Source of the DNA: Aliihoeflea sp. 40Bstr573
GTDB lineage: Bacteria > Pseudomonadota > Alphaproteobacteria > Rhizobiales > Rhizobiaceae
Reading direction: 5' to 3'
NCBI RefSeq assembly: GCF_024105655.1
Contig: NZ_JAAAMH010000006.1
Location: forward strand, 62,001-126,000
DNA: 64,000 nt
In this document: positions 1 through 8,198 of the stretch, piece by piece
Layout of the letters: each line of letters opens with the position of its first letter
Position numbering within the stretch: the stretch's first letter is position 1
Translations under genes and position numbers: made by a program
Notes under the pieces: generated by a model
Database searches by the model: none
The model's input: the letters and a program-made list of their open reading frames with translations, nothing else
What the model was told of the DNA's origin: nothing

Positions 1-440
1 TCCGCAAGTATTTCGAGCGTTTCCCCGGCATCAAGGACTACATGGACGCGACCAAGGCCTTTGCCCGTGACAATGGCTATGTCGAGACCATCTTCGGCCG
101 CCGCGTCCACTACCCCGAAATCCGCTCGCCCAATCCCTCCGTGCGCGCCTTCAACGAGCGCGCGGCGATCAACGCGCCGATCCAGGGCTCCGCCGCCGAC
201 ATCATTCGCCGCGCCATGATCCGCATGGAGGACCGCCTTGCCGAGGCCGGGCTTTCCGAAACGCTGATGCTTCTTCAGGTCCACGACGAACTGATCTTCG
301 AGGCGCCTGAATCTCAGGTCGAGGCTGCGATCCCGGTCATCCGCGAGACGATGGAGCACGCGGCAATGCCGGCGCTTTCGATGCGGGTGCCGCTGCAGGT
401 CGACGCGCGCGCGGCGTCGAACTGGGACGAGGCCCACTGA
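1..440 (+). CDS. polA: DNA polymerase I, C-terminal end (partial)
   Basis: The reading frame enters from the left edge (first full codon at base 3) and ends with TGA at 438-440, giving about 145 residues of the polymerase domain. Family A signatures are present: the GSAADIIRRAM helix near the middle, and motif C as QVHDELIFE, whose His-Asp-Glu supplies a catalytic carboxylate. The C-terminus matches the normal end of PolA, so only the 5' part is missing because of the window edge. The enzyme fills gaps in repair and removes Okazaki primers in the cytoplasm. The next gene starts 7 bases downstream, so co-transcription is possible. Confidence 0.95.
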   Translation, partial: RKYFERFPGIKDYMDATKAFARDNGYVETIFGRRVHYPEIRSPNPSVRAFNERAAINAPIQGSAADIIRRAMIRMEDRLAEAGLSETLMLLQVHDELIFEAPESQVEAAIPVIRETMEHAAMPALSMRVPLQVDARAASNWDEAH

Positions 441-447
441 CATTGCC

Positions 448-1059
448 ATGGAGGCGGGCCCGCTCCTTTCCTTCGCCCTCGCCTCGCTGCTGATCGAGCT
501 CACGCCCGGCCCGAACATGACCTGGCTGGCGCTGGTCGCCGCCGGCGAGGGGCGCCGGCGTGGCTATGCGGCGGTCGCCGGTGTCGCGCTCGGGCTGGCT
601 GTGCTCGGCCTCGCTGCTGCCTTCGGCGTCGCCGAGCTCCTTCATCGCTCGCCGCTTGCCTACGAGATTCTGCGCTGGGCCGGCGGGCTCTTTCTGCTCT
701 ACCTCGCATGGGACGGTTGGCGCGGCGATGGCGACCTGGCGCAGGCAGGCGCCGGCTCGGACCGCACCTATTTCCTGCGTGGCCTCATCACCAACATGCT
801 CAATCCGAAGGCGGCGCTCTTCTATGTCGCGGTCCTGCCGACCTTCCTCGATCCGGCCCGCCCGCTGCTCGCCCAGACGCTCTCCTTGTCGGCGATCTAT
901 GTGACCGTCGCGACAATCGTCCATGCCGGCATCGTCACGCTTGCCGGCGCTTTGACCGCGTTCACGCAAAAGCCGGGCCGCGAAATCGCGACCCGGCGCA
1001 TTTTGTCGAGCCTTCTGGCTCTCGTCGCCGTCTGGCTGATCTGGTCGACCGCCAGATAG
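448..1059 (+). CDS. LysE/RhtB family amino-acid exporter
   Basis: The 203-residue membrane protein has the normal length of the LysE/RhtB family and about six hydrophobic segments. The N-terminal motif ELTPGPNM is the family signature, and a second conserved loop reads RGLITNMLNPKAALFY near residues 110-125. The family exports amino acids or homoserine-like metabolites across the inner membrane; the substrate cannot be read from the sequence. The start lies 7 bases after the polA stop, so it may be read through from polA. It is convergent with sodC, whose stop lies 9 bases downstream. Confidence 0.9.
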   Translation: MEAGPLLSFALASLLIELTPGPNMTWLALVAAGEGRRRGYAAVAGVALGLAVLGLAAAFGVAELLHRSPLAYEILRWAGGLFLLYLAWDGWRGDGDLAQAGAGSDRTYFLRGLITNMLNPKAALFYVAVLPTFLDPARPLLAQTLSLSAIYVTVATIVHAGIVTLAGALTAFTQKPGREIATRRILSSLLALVAVWLIWSTAR

Positions 1060-1068
1060 GACCGATCC

Positions 1069-1608
1069 CTACTCGATCACGGCGCAGGCATGGCGGTCTC
1101 CGGCATCGCCGGTCGGCTGGGTCTGATAGTCGTCCGTGCCGCCATGGATCATGAGCGCACGCCCTGCGATGTCGGCCTCGCCGCCGTCGCCGAGCGTGAC
1201 CATGTGGTTGAACACCTGCGCGCGCAACACGCCGTCGTCGCCGACGTGCTGGTTCGGCATGTCGCCGGCATGGGGTCCGCCTTCGGCAAGATAGCCGTGC
1301 GCGGCGTCGGTCGGGTTGAAGTGACCGCCGGCCGATTCATGGTCGCTTTCGGGGTCGCAGGTGCCTGTCTCGTGGATGTGGAAGGCAAGCCATTCGCCCG
1401 CGGGCAGGGCCGAAACCTCAAGTTCGATCAGGACGCCGTTCGGCGTGGCCGTCAGCGTCGCGGAGCCGTTCTCGGCCCCCTCTCTGTCGACGAATTCTGC
1501 GCTTGCCGACGTCGTCTCGACGGCCGGCGCCTGTTCAGCGTTGTCCTGCGCAACGGCCATGCCCGTCATCAGGGAAAGTGCAGCCGTAGCTGGCAATAGA
1601 ATTCTCAT
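1069..1608 (-). CDS. sodC: Cu/Zn superoxide dismutase, periplasmic
   Basis: The protein has 179 residues and a Sec signal peptide (residues 1-20, ending AVA-Q). It dismutates superoxide in the periplasm. Copper ligands are His77, His79, His96 and His155; zinc ligands are His96, His104, His113 and Asp116. The Cys84-Cys175 disulfide and the substrate-guiding Arg172 before ACAVIE are present, so it looks active. The ATG at 1608 was preferred over upstream in-frame codons because it opens the signal peptide and follows a GGGAG ribosome site. It is divergent from the DUF1344 gene. A weak general-stress-type promoter element (GGAAC at 1670-1666 on the minus strand) lies upstream. Confidence 0.93.
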   Translation of the reverse strand: MRILLPATAALSLMTGMAVAQDNAEQAPAVETTSASAEFVDREGAENGSATLTATPNGVLIELEVSALPAGEWLAFHIHETGTCDPESDHESAGGHFNPTDAAHGYLAEGGPHAGDMPNQHVGDDGVLRAQVFNHMVTLGDGGEADIAGRALMIHGGTDDYQTQPTGDAGDRHACAVIE

Positions 1609-1892
1609 TTCCGCATCTCCCGGTTGTTGGTCCGCGATAGGGGGAATGGCCGCGGTGGCAGAATTGTTCCCTCGAACAGCCAGCCGGCGGCTTCCTCGAT
1701 TGCGGCGGAAATTGCTGCGCGGAAAATTATCTTTCCTTAATTTGAGTTCGCCGGCATGCGGGAGCATGTTTGCCGCGAAGTCGGGAAACGCCGGCGGCAG
1801 GAAGAAACGGCCGCGACGCGACGTGCTCCAGACGACTTCGCGACGGGCGTCCTCCGCCCCCTTCCGGGACGCCTTTTCCAAGGAAGACCGAA

Positions 1893-2150
1893 ATGCGAGC
1901 TTATCTCATTCCCGTGGCTCTCGCCGCCGGACTCGCCCTTGCCCCCGCAGCCTTCGCCGCCCAGACCGCGACCGGCATGATCAAGTCGATCGACGCCAAG
2001 AATCACACGGTCACGCTGGACAACGGAACCGCCTACACGCTGCCGACATCGTTCAAGCAAAACGGCCTGAAGGTCGGCGAAAAGGTGAGCATCAACTGGG
2101 ACATGAAGGCCGGCAAGCATCAGGCGACGACGGTGACCGCCGTCAAGTAA
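1893..2150 (+). CDS. DUF1344 family secreted small protein
   Basis: The 85-residue protein has a clear signal peptide (about residues 1-22, ending AFAAQ) and one small beta-rich domain typical of DUF1344: GMIKSIDAKNHTVTLDNG, then LPTSFKQNGLKVGEKV. The family is common in Hyphomicrobiales and has no known biochemical function; location is probably periplasmic. An AAGGAAG ribosome site stands just before the ATG at 1893, so the longer upstream frame was rejected. It is monocistronic: a strong hairpin follows at 2167-2196 and sodC is divergent. Confidence 0.8.
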   Translation: MRAYLIPVALAAGLALAPAAFAAQTATGMIKSIDAKNHTVTLDNGTAYTLPTSFKQNGLKVGEKVSINWDMKAGKHQATTVTAVK

Positions 2151-2166
2151 CGCCATAACGGCATCG

Positions 2167-2196
2167 TGCCCACCGCCTTGGCCGGGGCGGTGGGCA
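2167..2196 (+). terminator. Hairpin terminator after DUF1344 gene
   Basis: Two perfect 11-base arms (TGCCCACCGCC and its complement) are separated by an 8-base loop, starting 16 bases after the stop codon. There is no long T run, so termination strength is uncertain. Confidence 0.6.
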
Positions 2197-2285
2197 TCTC
2201 CGCACCCTTAACGCTCCCTTAAAGCGCCGCATTTAATCTTCAGCGAAAGCGACCATCAGGCAGACAAGAAGCGGACATCGGGGCG

Positions 2286-4469
2286 ATGGGCGACAGACGG
2301 ATCGAGCCGACCTTTGGCGGGGCGGCTTCGGATGAGGGCTCCGGCCTTTTCGTGAGCGAGGAGGACCGGGTCGTGGGACAGCCGAGAAAGCGCGGTTCGA
2401 CGCAGAAATCGTCTTCGCGCAAGGCGGAGCCGAAATCGCGTGGCCAGGGACGCGGCAAAAAGCGCGGCAAGTCGCGGCGCTCGTCGAGCGGCGGCCTGTT
2501 CGGCTTCCTGCGCAAGGCGACCTACTGGTCCTTCGTCCTCGCCATCTGGGGCGGCGTCGCTGCGGCCGGCGTGCTCGTCTTCTATGCGGCGCAGATGCCC
2601 TCCGCCTCGACCTGGGCGATCCCGGATCGTCCGCCCAACGTCAAGATCATGGATGTCGAGGGCCGTCAGGTCGCCAATCGCGGCATGATGGGCGGCGAAT
2701 CGATCGGCCTGCACGAGATGTCGCCCTATATCCCGCAAGCCGTCGTCGCCATCGAGGACCGCCGCTTCTACCAGCATTTCGGCGTCGATCCGCTCGGCCT
2801 TGTCCGCGCGGTCTACGAAAATGCCGTCAACGGCCGGGTGGTGCAGGGGGGCTCGACGCTGACCCAGCAGCTTGCCAAGAACCTGTTCCTGACCAATGAG
2901 CGCTCCTACGATCGCAAGATCCGCGAAGTGCTCATGGCGTTCTGGCTGGAGAGCGAATATTCGAAGGAGCAGATTCTCGAATTCTACCTGAACCGCGTCT
3001 ATTTCGGCTCCGGCGCCTATGGCGTCGAGGCCGCCTCGCAGCGCTATTTCGGCAAGAGCGCGCGCGACGTGACCTTGTCCGAATCCGCGCTGCTCGCCGG
3101 CCTTCTCGTCGCCCCGTCGCGCCTGTCTCCGGCGCGTGATCCGAACGCGGCCGAAAACCGCGCCCAGCTCGTCCTGTCCGCCATGCGCGACCAGGGCATG
3201 ATCGGCGACAACGAACTGGCTTCCGCCATCTCCGCCCCGCCGGTCCGCGCCGCAGCCTACTGGACCGGTTCGGAAAACTACGTCGCCGACCGCATCATGG
3301 GCGAATTGCCCGGCCTCATCGGCGGTGATGTGCGCGACGACCTGATCGTCGAGGCCACGGTCGACCTCGACTTGCAGGACCTTGCCGAAAAGGCCGTCCG
3401 CCAGATGGTCGACGAGAACAAGGCGGAACTCGACGTTTCCCAGGGCGCGCTCGTCTCGATCGACCCGACGGGCGCCGTGCGCGCGATGGTCGGCGGCTAC
3501 GACTACGCCAATTCGCAGTTCGACCGCGCGTCCGAAGCCAGGCGACAGCCGGGCTCCACCTTCAAGCCGTTCGTCTGGATGGCGGCGATGGAGCAGGGGC
3601 TCTTCCCCGACACGATCCGAAACGACGCGCCGGTCAAGATCGGCAACTGGTCGCCGCAGAACTTCAACAACAAATATGCCGGGCCGATGACGCTGTCGCA
3701 GGCGCTCGCCCGCTCGTCGAACTCGATCGCCGCTGTCCTTGCCCACGAGGTCGGCCCCTCGGCCATCGTCGAGACGGCATGGCGCATGGGCATCGAATCG
3801 GATCTCCAGCCGAACCTGTCCATCTCGCTCGGCACGTCCGAGGTCACCCCGCTCGAACTCACCGCCGCCTTCGTCCCGTTTTCCACCGGAGGCATCCGCC
3901 CCGACATCCATTTCGTCGAACGGGTGACGACGATCGACGGCAAGGTGCTCTACCAGCGCCCGGCCTCGGCCGGCACGCAGGTCGCCCGGCCCGAGACCAT
4001 CGGCATGATGAACTACATGATGGCGGAAACGGTCGGAACCGGCACCGGCCGCAACGCCGATTTCGGCTGGCCCGCCGCAGGCAAGACCGGCACCAGCCAG
4101 AACTCGCGCGATGCCTGGTTCGTCGGCTACACCGCCGAACTGACGACCGGCGTCTGGTTCGGCAATGACGACGGCAAGCCGATGAAGAACATCACCGGCG
4201 GCCAGCTTCCGGCCAAGGCGTGGAAAATCTTCATGGAAGGCGCGCATGATGGCGTGCCGGTCGCGTCCCTGCCCGGCCGCTGGACGCCAGGCACCTTCGA
4301 GCGCATCGAGGACCTCTTGGCGAGCGACCGCGGCATCCCGCAGCAGGCATCCTATCCCGCAGGCGACACCACCGGGTCGATCGCCCCGCCGGCGGACGTC
4401 GGTCAGGAGCAGCAGCAACGCTCCGGTCCGATCGGCTCGATCATGGACATCATCATGGGCGGCAACTGA
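2286..4469 (+). CDS. Class A penicillin-binding protein (PBP1a family)
   Basis: The 727-residue protein has a bifunctional architecture. A basic cytoplasmic tail (1-75) is followed by one membrane helix (about 77-100). The GT51 glycosyltransferase domain carries the catalytic Glu157 in EDRRFYQHFGVD and the GGSTLTQQLAKN motif. The transpeptidase domain has Ser424-x-x-Lys427 (nucleophile), Ser477-x-Asn479 and Lys600-Thr-Gly602. All catalytic motifs are intact. It polymerises and cross-links peptidoglycan at the outer face of the inner membrane. The ribosome site before the ATG at 2286 is weak. The tail is rich in Arg, Lys and Ser, which is common in rhizobial homologues. It looks monocistronic. 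Confidence 0.95.
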   Translation: MGDRRIEPTFGGAASDEGSGLFVSEEDRVVGQPRKRGSTQKSSSRKAEPKSRGQGRGKKRGKSRRSSSGGLFGFLRKATYWSFVLAIWGGVAAAGVLVFYAAQMPSASTWAIPDRPPNVKIMDVEGRQVANRGMMGGESIGLHEMSPYIPQAVVAIEDRRFYQHFGVDPLGLVRAVYENAVNGRVVQGGSTLTQQLAKNLFLTNERSYDRKIREVLMAFWLESEYSKEQILEFYLNRVYFGSGAYGVEAASQRYFGKSARDVTLSESALLAGLLVAPSRLSPARDPNAAENRAQLVLSAMRDQGMIGDNELASAISAPPVRAAAYWTGSENYVADRIMGELPGLIGGDVRDDLIVEATVDLDLQDLAEKAVRQMVDENKAELDVSQGALVSIDPTGAVRAMVGGYDYANSQFDRASEARRQPGSTFKPFVWMAAMEQGLFPDTIRNDAPVKIGNWSPQNFNNKYAGPMTLSQALARSSNSIAAVLAHEVGPSAIVETAWRMGIESDLQPNLSISLGTSEVTPLELTAAFVPFSTGGIRPDIHFVERVTTIDGKVLYQRPASAGTQVARPETIGMMNYMMAETVGTGTGRNADFGWPAAGKTGTSQNSRDAWFVGYTAELTTGVWFGNDDGKPMKNITGGQLPAKAWKIFMEGAHDGVPVASLPGRWTPGTFERIEDLLASDRGIPQQASYPAGDTTGSIAPPADVGQEQQQRSGPIGSIMDIIMGGN

Positions 4470-4555
4470 GGCGGGCGTACACGCGAAGTTGCTCTCGCTT
4501 CCCTTGAGCAAACTCTCTACATAGCGTCAGGTTTTCCCCTTCGCCCGGAGAGATA

Positions 4556-5290
4556 ATGCAAAAGACCCTTGTTCTGACCGGTGCAAGCCGCGGCATCGGC
4601 CACGCGACCGTCAAGCGTTTCTCGCGCGAGGGCTGGCGCGTCATCACCTGTTCGCGCAACGCGTTCGCTGAAGACTGCCCGTGGCCGGCTGGTCCCGAAG
4701 ATCACATCAAGATCGACCTGTCGGACCCCGAGGACGTCGGCTCGGCCGTTTCGGAAATTCGTCACCGTCTCGAGGCCAATGGCGGCCAGCTCAACGCGCT
4801 CGTCAACAATGCCGCGATCTCGCCGAAGCTCAACGGCGGCAAGCGGATGAACTCGATCGACACGCCGATGCATGTCTGGCGCGACGTCTTCCAGGTGAAT
4901 TTCTTCGCGCCGATCATGCTCGCGCGCGGCCTGTTCAAGGAACTGGCGGCCGCCAAGGGCTCGATCGTCAACGTCACATCGATCGTGGGCAGCCGTGTCC
5001 ACCCCTTCGCCGGCACAGCCTACGCCACGTCGAAGGCTGCGCTATCCTCGCTTTCGCGCGAGATGGCCGCCGATTTCGGCCCGCACGGCATCCGCGTCAA
5101 TTCCATCGCGCCGGGCGAGATCGACACGGCAATCCTGTCGCCGGGCACCGACAAGATCGTCGAAACCATCCCGTTGCGCCGCCTCGGCTCCACCTCGGAG
5201 GTCGCCGACACGATCTTCTTCCTGTGTTCCGACCAGTCGTCCTATGTCACCGGCGCCGAGATCCACATCAATGGCGGCCAGCACGTCTGA
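4556..5290 (+). CDS. SDR family NAD(P)-dependent oxidoreductase
   Basis: The 244-residue protein is a classical short-chain dehydrogenase. It has the Rossmann motif TGASRGIG (residues 8-15), the NNAA motif at 84-87, and the catalytic set Ser142, Tyr156 and Lys160 (YATSK). The C-terminal SYVTGAEIHINGG is the usual end of the family. It is a cytoplasmic oxidoreductase; the substrate is unknown, and no neighbouring pathway points to one. It is convergent with the PAS-LuxR regulator, with only 3 bases between stop codons. Confidence 0.9.
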   Translation: MQKTLVLTGASRGIGHATVKRFSREGWRVITCSRNAFAEDCPWPAGPEDHIKIDLSDPEDVGSAVSEIRHRLEANGGQLNALVNNAAISPKLNGGKRMNSIDTPMHVWRDVFQVNFFAPIMLARGLFKELAAAKGSIVNVTSIVGSRVHPFAGTAYATSKAALSSLSREMAADFGPHGIRVNSIAPGEIDTAILSPGTDKIVETIPLRRLGSTSEVADTIFFLCSDQSSYVTGAEIHINGGQHV

Positions 5291-5291
5291 T

Positions 5292-5310
5292 CCTCAATGC
5301 GGCATTGAGG
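5292..5310. terminator. Bidirectional hairpin between convergent genes
   Basis: The inverted repeat CCTCAATGC / GCATTGAGG spans the stop codon of the leftward PAS-LuxR gene and follows the SDR stop by one base. It could end transcripts from both sides, although no T run is present. Confidence 0.45.
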
Positions 5311-5854
5311 AGAGGTGCGATAACAGTTCCGCCACGTTGACCGCGCCGCACTTTTTCAAAAGCCGCGCCCGGTAGGCCTCCACGGTGCGCGGCGACACGT
5401 CGAGCATCCGCGCGATTTCCTTCGACGTGCGCCCTTCGCCCAGATGCATCACTATCTGCCGCTCGCGCGTCGAAAGCGCCAGAACGGGCCGCGTCGCCGA
5501 CAGGTCGGCAAAGCTCCACACCGCGCGGCGCAAGGGGTCGTCGTCGCGCGTCAGCGAGTGGCCGCGCACCCGGCACCAGAACAGCGCGCCGTCCTTCTTG
5601 GCCATGATGCGCTCGTCGGAATAGCGGTTGTCCTTCTTCAAGGGCTCCACGCCGACGTCGCGGATGCGAACGAACTCCTCCTGACTGGGATAGAGAAGCG
5701 CGAATGACTGGTCGACAAGCTCGTCGATCTGATAGCCGAACATGGCGGAGAATGCCGAATTACACGCGCGGATGACGCGGCTTTCGGTCACGACCAGGCC
5801 CACCGGCGCATGGTCGAATGCGAGCTTTGCATAGTCCGGATTGGCGTCGGTCAT
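5294..5854 (-). CDS. PAS domain LuxR-type transcriptional regulator
   Basis: The 186-residue protein has an N-terminal PAS domain (about 8-120) and a C-terminal LuxR/FixJ-type helix-turn-helix (about 125-180, with LSTRERQIVMHLGEGRTSKEIA and the recognition helix SPRTVEAYRARLL). It lacks a receiver domain, so control is probably through a ligand or redox change sensed by PAS, not phosphorylation. The ATG at 5854 is preferred because the protein then starts just before the PAS fold. It is divergent from the importer operon (192-base shared upstream region) and is a candidate regulator of it; this is an inference from position only. Confidence 0.85.
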   Translation of the reverse strand: MTDANPDYAKLAFDHAPVGLVVTESRVIRACNSAFSAMFGYQIDELVDQSFALLYPSQEEFVRIRDVGVEPLKKDNRYSDERIMAKKDGALFWCRVRGHSLTRDDDPLRRAVWSFADLSATRPVLALSTRERQIVMHLGEGRTSKEIARMLDVSPRTVEAYRARLLKKCGAVNVAELLSHLSSMPH

Positions 5855-6046
5855 GCGTATTTCTACGATATTGCGCAAAAAGCGGGCTTTCGCCGATAGT
5901 TCGGGCAGGATTCGAGCTGCGTGATCGCGGCGCCGGTATCCGGGAGGACAGTCGCGATTGCTGGACCAAAAATCAACCGCCATCGGCGGTTGCGGCGGTG
6001 CTTTGCCGGATTGCCACCAGGTCAATCGCTTTCGGGAGGAAGTTCA

Positions 6047-7240
6047 ATGAAGAAATGGTTCGCCGCGCTGGCCCTGTCCTGCGCCTTCGTCCTGCCGGCC
6101 GGAGCACAGGAAGACCCTGTCAGGATCGCGCTTTTGCACGGCCTGTCCGGCTCGCCGCTCGAAGCCTATTCGAAGCAGACACAGACCGGTTTCGAAATGG
6201 GCCTCGAATACGCGACCGACGGCACGATGGAGGTCAAGGGCCGCAAGATCGAGATCATCAGGAAGGACACGCAGTTCAAGCCCGACGTTGCCCGCGCGCT
6301 GCTCGCCGAAGCCTACGGTGACGACGATGCCCTGATCGCGGTAGGCGACACGTCCTCGGGTGTCGCGATGGCGCTTCTGCCCGTCGCAGCCGAGTATGAG
6401 CGCATCCTCGTCGTCGAGCCAGCCGTCGCAGATGGCCTGACGGGCGCGGATTCCAACCGCTACGTCTTCAAGACCTCGCGCAATTCGTCGATGGACATGC
6501 AGGCCCAGGCACTCGCGCTCCAGCCCGACGAAAACCTCTACGTCGCAACCCTGGCGCAGGACTACGCCTTTGGCCGAGACGGCGTCGCCGCTTTCAAGGC
6601 CGCGCTCGAAGGCACCGGCGCCAATCTCGTCGCCGAGGAATACGTTCCCCAGCAGACGACCGACTTCACCGCGACCATCGAGCGTCTGACGGCGGCGCTG
6701 CGCGACCAGCCTGGCCGCAAGGTCATCATGATCTATGTCGCCGGCATCGACGCCATGACGCCGCTCGCCTCCGCCAATCTCGACCGCTTCGACATCGAGC
6801 TTTCGACCGGCGGCAACATCCTGCCCGCGCTCGTCTCCTACAAGCAGGTGCCGGGCATGGAAGGCGCGATCTACTATTACTATGAACTGCCCGAAAACCC
6901 GGTGAACGACTGGCTGGTCGAAGAGCATATGAAGCGCTTCAACTCCCCGCCGGACTTCTTCACCGCCGGCGGCATGGCTTCAGCCATGGCTATCGTCAAG
7001 GCGCTTGAGACGGCCGAGGACTGGGACACCGAAACGCTGATCTCCACCATGGAAGGCATGTCCTTCGACACGCCGAAGGGCGAAATGACCTTCCGTCCGG
7101 AAGACCATCAGGCGCTGCAGTCGATGTACCACTTCAAGATCGCCGTCGAGGACGGCGTGGAATGGGCCGTGCCGGAACTGGTGCGCGAGATTACGGCCTC
7201 CGAAATGGACATTCCGGTCGGCCGGAATAACCAGGAGTAG
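6047..7240 (+). CDS. ABC transporter substrate-binding protein (branched-chain amino acid/amide type)
   Basis: The 397-residue periplasmic binding protein has a signal peptide (about 1-20, ending AGAQED) and the two-lobe Peripla_BP_6 fold: VRIALLHGLSGSPLEAYSKQ at the start and the GDTSSGVAMALLPVAAEY region that lines the ligand cleft. The family binds Leu/Ile/Val, other amino acids, amides or urea; the ligand cannot be assigned. The ATG at 6047 follows a GGGAGGA ribosome site at 6034-6040. It heads an operon with two ATPases, two permeases and a hydrolase, separated from the first ATPase gene by an intergenic repeat element that may lower downstream expression. Confidence 0.92.
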   Translation: MKKWFAALALSCAFVLPAGAQEDPVRIALLHGLSGSPLEAYSKQTQTGFEMGLEYATDGTMEVKGRKIEIIRKDTQFKPDVARALLAEAYGDDDALIAVGDTSSGVAMALLPVAAEYERILVVEPAVADGLTGADSNRYVFKTSRNSSMDMQAQALALQPDENLYVATLAQDYAFGRDGVAAFKAALEGTGANLVAEEYVPQQTTDFTATIERLTAALRDQPGRKVIMIYVAGIDAMTPLASANLDRFDIELSTGGNILPALVSYKQVPGMEGAIYYYYELPENPVNDWLVEEHMKRFNSPPDFFTAGGMASAMAIVKALETAEDWDTETLISTMEGMSFDTPKGEMTFRPEDHQALQSMYHFKIAVEDGVEWAVPELVREITASEMDIPVGRNNQE

Positions 7241-7300
7241 CGTCTTTCCCGGCGACCTTTGCCCGGAACGCATGCCGCCACTGCGATCCGCTTCGCGCGC

Positions 7301-7392
7301 CACCTCTCCTCCTGCGGGGGGAGAGGGACCCACGCTGGATAAGCCTCGGCATGGCGGCCACGCACCTCTCCCCTGAGCCGGGGGGAGAGGTG
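7301..7392. repeat. Inverted-repeat intergenic element, type 2
   Basis: Two arms of about 26-30 bases, each beginning CACCTCTCC and ending GGGGAGAGG, face each other around a 36-base spacer. The element fills the gap between the binding-protein gene and the first ATPase gene of the importer. It resembles the palindromic intergenic mosaic elements of rhizobia but differs in sequence from the CCCCCACCC family found elsewhere in this window. It can fold into stable RNA hairpins and may attenuate or process the operon transcript. Confidence 0.6.
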
Positions 7393-7433
7393 ACACGAAG
7401 GGCCGCAGTTGGGCCCACAAGCAGGTAGAGACA

Positions 7434-8198
7434 TTGACCGCTTTCATCCGCACCGAGAACCTGACGATCCGCTTCGGCGGCCACGCTGCGGTGAACGACG
7501 TCACCTGCGCGTTCCAGCCGGGCGAGCTGACCGTCATCGTGGGCCCCAACGGCGCCGGCAAGACGACATGGTTCAATCTTGTCTCCGGCCAGTTGAAGCC
7601 GACCGAGGGACGCATCTTCAAGGGCGCAACGGAGATCACGCGGCTGTCGGCTTCGGCCCGCGCAAAGACGGGCATCGGCCGCGCCTTCCAGTTGACCAAT
7701 CTCTTTCCCAAGCTGACCGTCCTGGAGAACGTCCGACTTGCCGTCCAGGCAAAGGCCGGGCAGGGACCGTCCGCCCTGCGCAATGCGGCCAGCCTCACCG
7801 ACCTTGGCGACAAGGCCGCGCGTTATCTTGAACAGACGCGCCTGTCCGCCGTCGCTCATCTGCCGGCCTCCGCCCTGCCGCACAGTGACCAGCGCAAGCT
7901 GGAAGTCGCCATGCTGGCAGCGATGGAGCCCGACATCTTCATGTTCGACGAACCGACCGCCGGCATGTCCGTCGACGAGGCGCCGGTGATCCTCGAACTG
8001 ATCGCGGAGCTGAAGAAGGACCGGTCGAAGACCATCCTCCTCGTCGAGCACAAGATGGACGTCGTCCGCGCGCTCGCCGATCGCATCGTCGTGCTTCACA
8101 ATGGCGAGCTCGTCGCCGACGGCAAGCCGGCCGAGGTGATGGCGCTGCCCATCGTGCGCGAGATCTATCTCGGCGTCGGCGCGGAGCAGGTGGCATGA
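7434..8198 (+). CDS. livG: ABC transporter ATP-binding protein (LivG type)
   Basis: The 254-residue ATPase has Walker [10 protein letters not shown] (37-45), Walker B IFMFDE (about 168-173) and a switch His in LLVEHKMDVV. The signature loop is unusual: LPHSDQ (148-153) replaces the normal LSGGQ, although the following RKLEVAM helix is conserved. Related LivG and UrtD proteins also diverge here, but less. Translation starts at a TTG after AGGTAGAG; no ATG is well placed. It overlaps livF by four bases (ATGA). It powers uptake of the ligand held by the upstream binding protein. The symbol is by family, not by proven substrate. Confidence 0.9.
   Translation: MTAFIRTENLTIRFGGHAAVNDVTCAFQPGELTVIVGPNGAGKTTWFNLVSGQLKPTEGRIFKGATEITRLSASARAKTGIGRAFQLTNLFPKLTVLENVRLAVQAKAGQGPSALRNAASLTDLGDKAARYLEQTRLSAVAHLPASALPHSDQRKLEVAMLAAMEPDIFMFDEPTAGMSVDEAPVILELIAELKKDRSKTILLVEHKMDVVRALADRIVVLHNGELVADGKPAEVMALPIVREIYLGVGAEQVA

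Noticed and set aside
2256-4511. A 751-codon open frame antisense to the penicillin-binding protein gene.
   Set aside because: It is a shadow of GC-rich codon use: Arg/Asp/Gly-rich with no domain, and all PBP motifs are intact on the plus strand.
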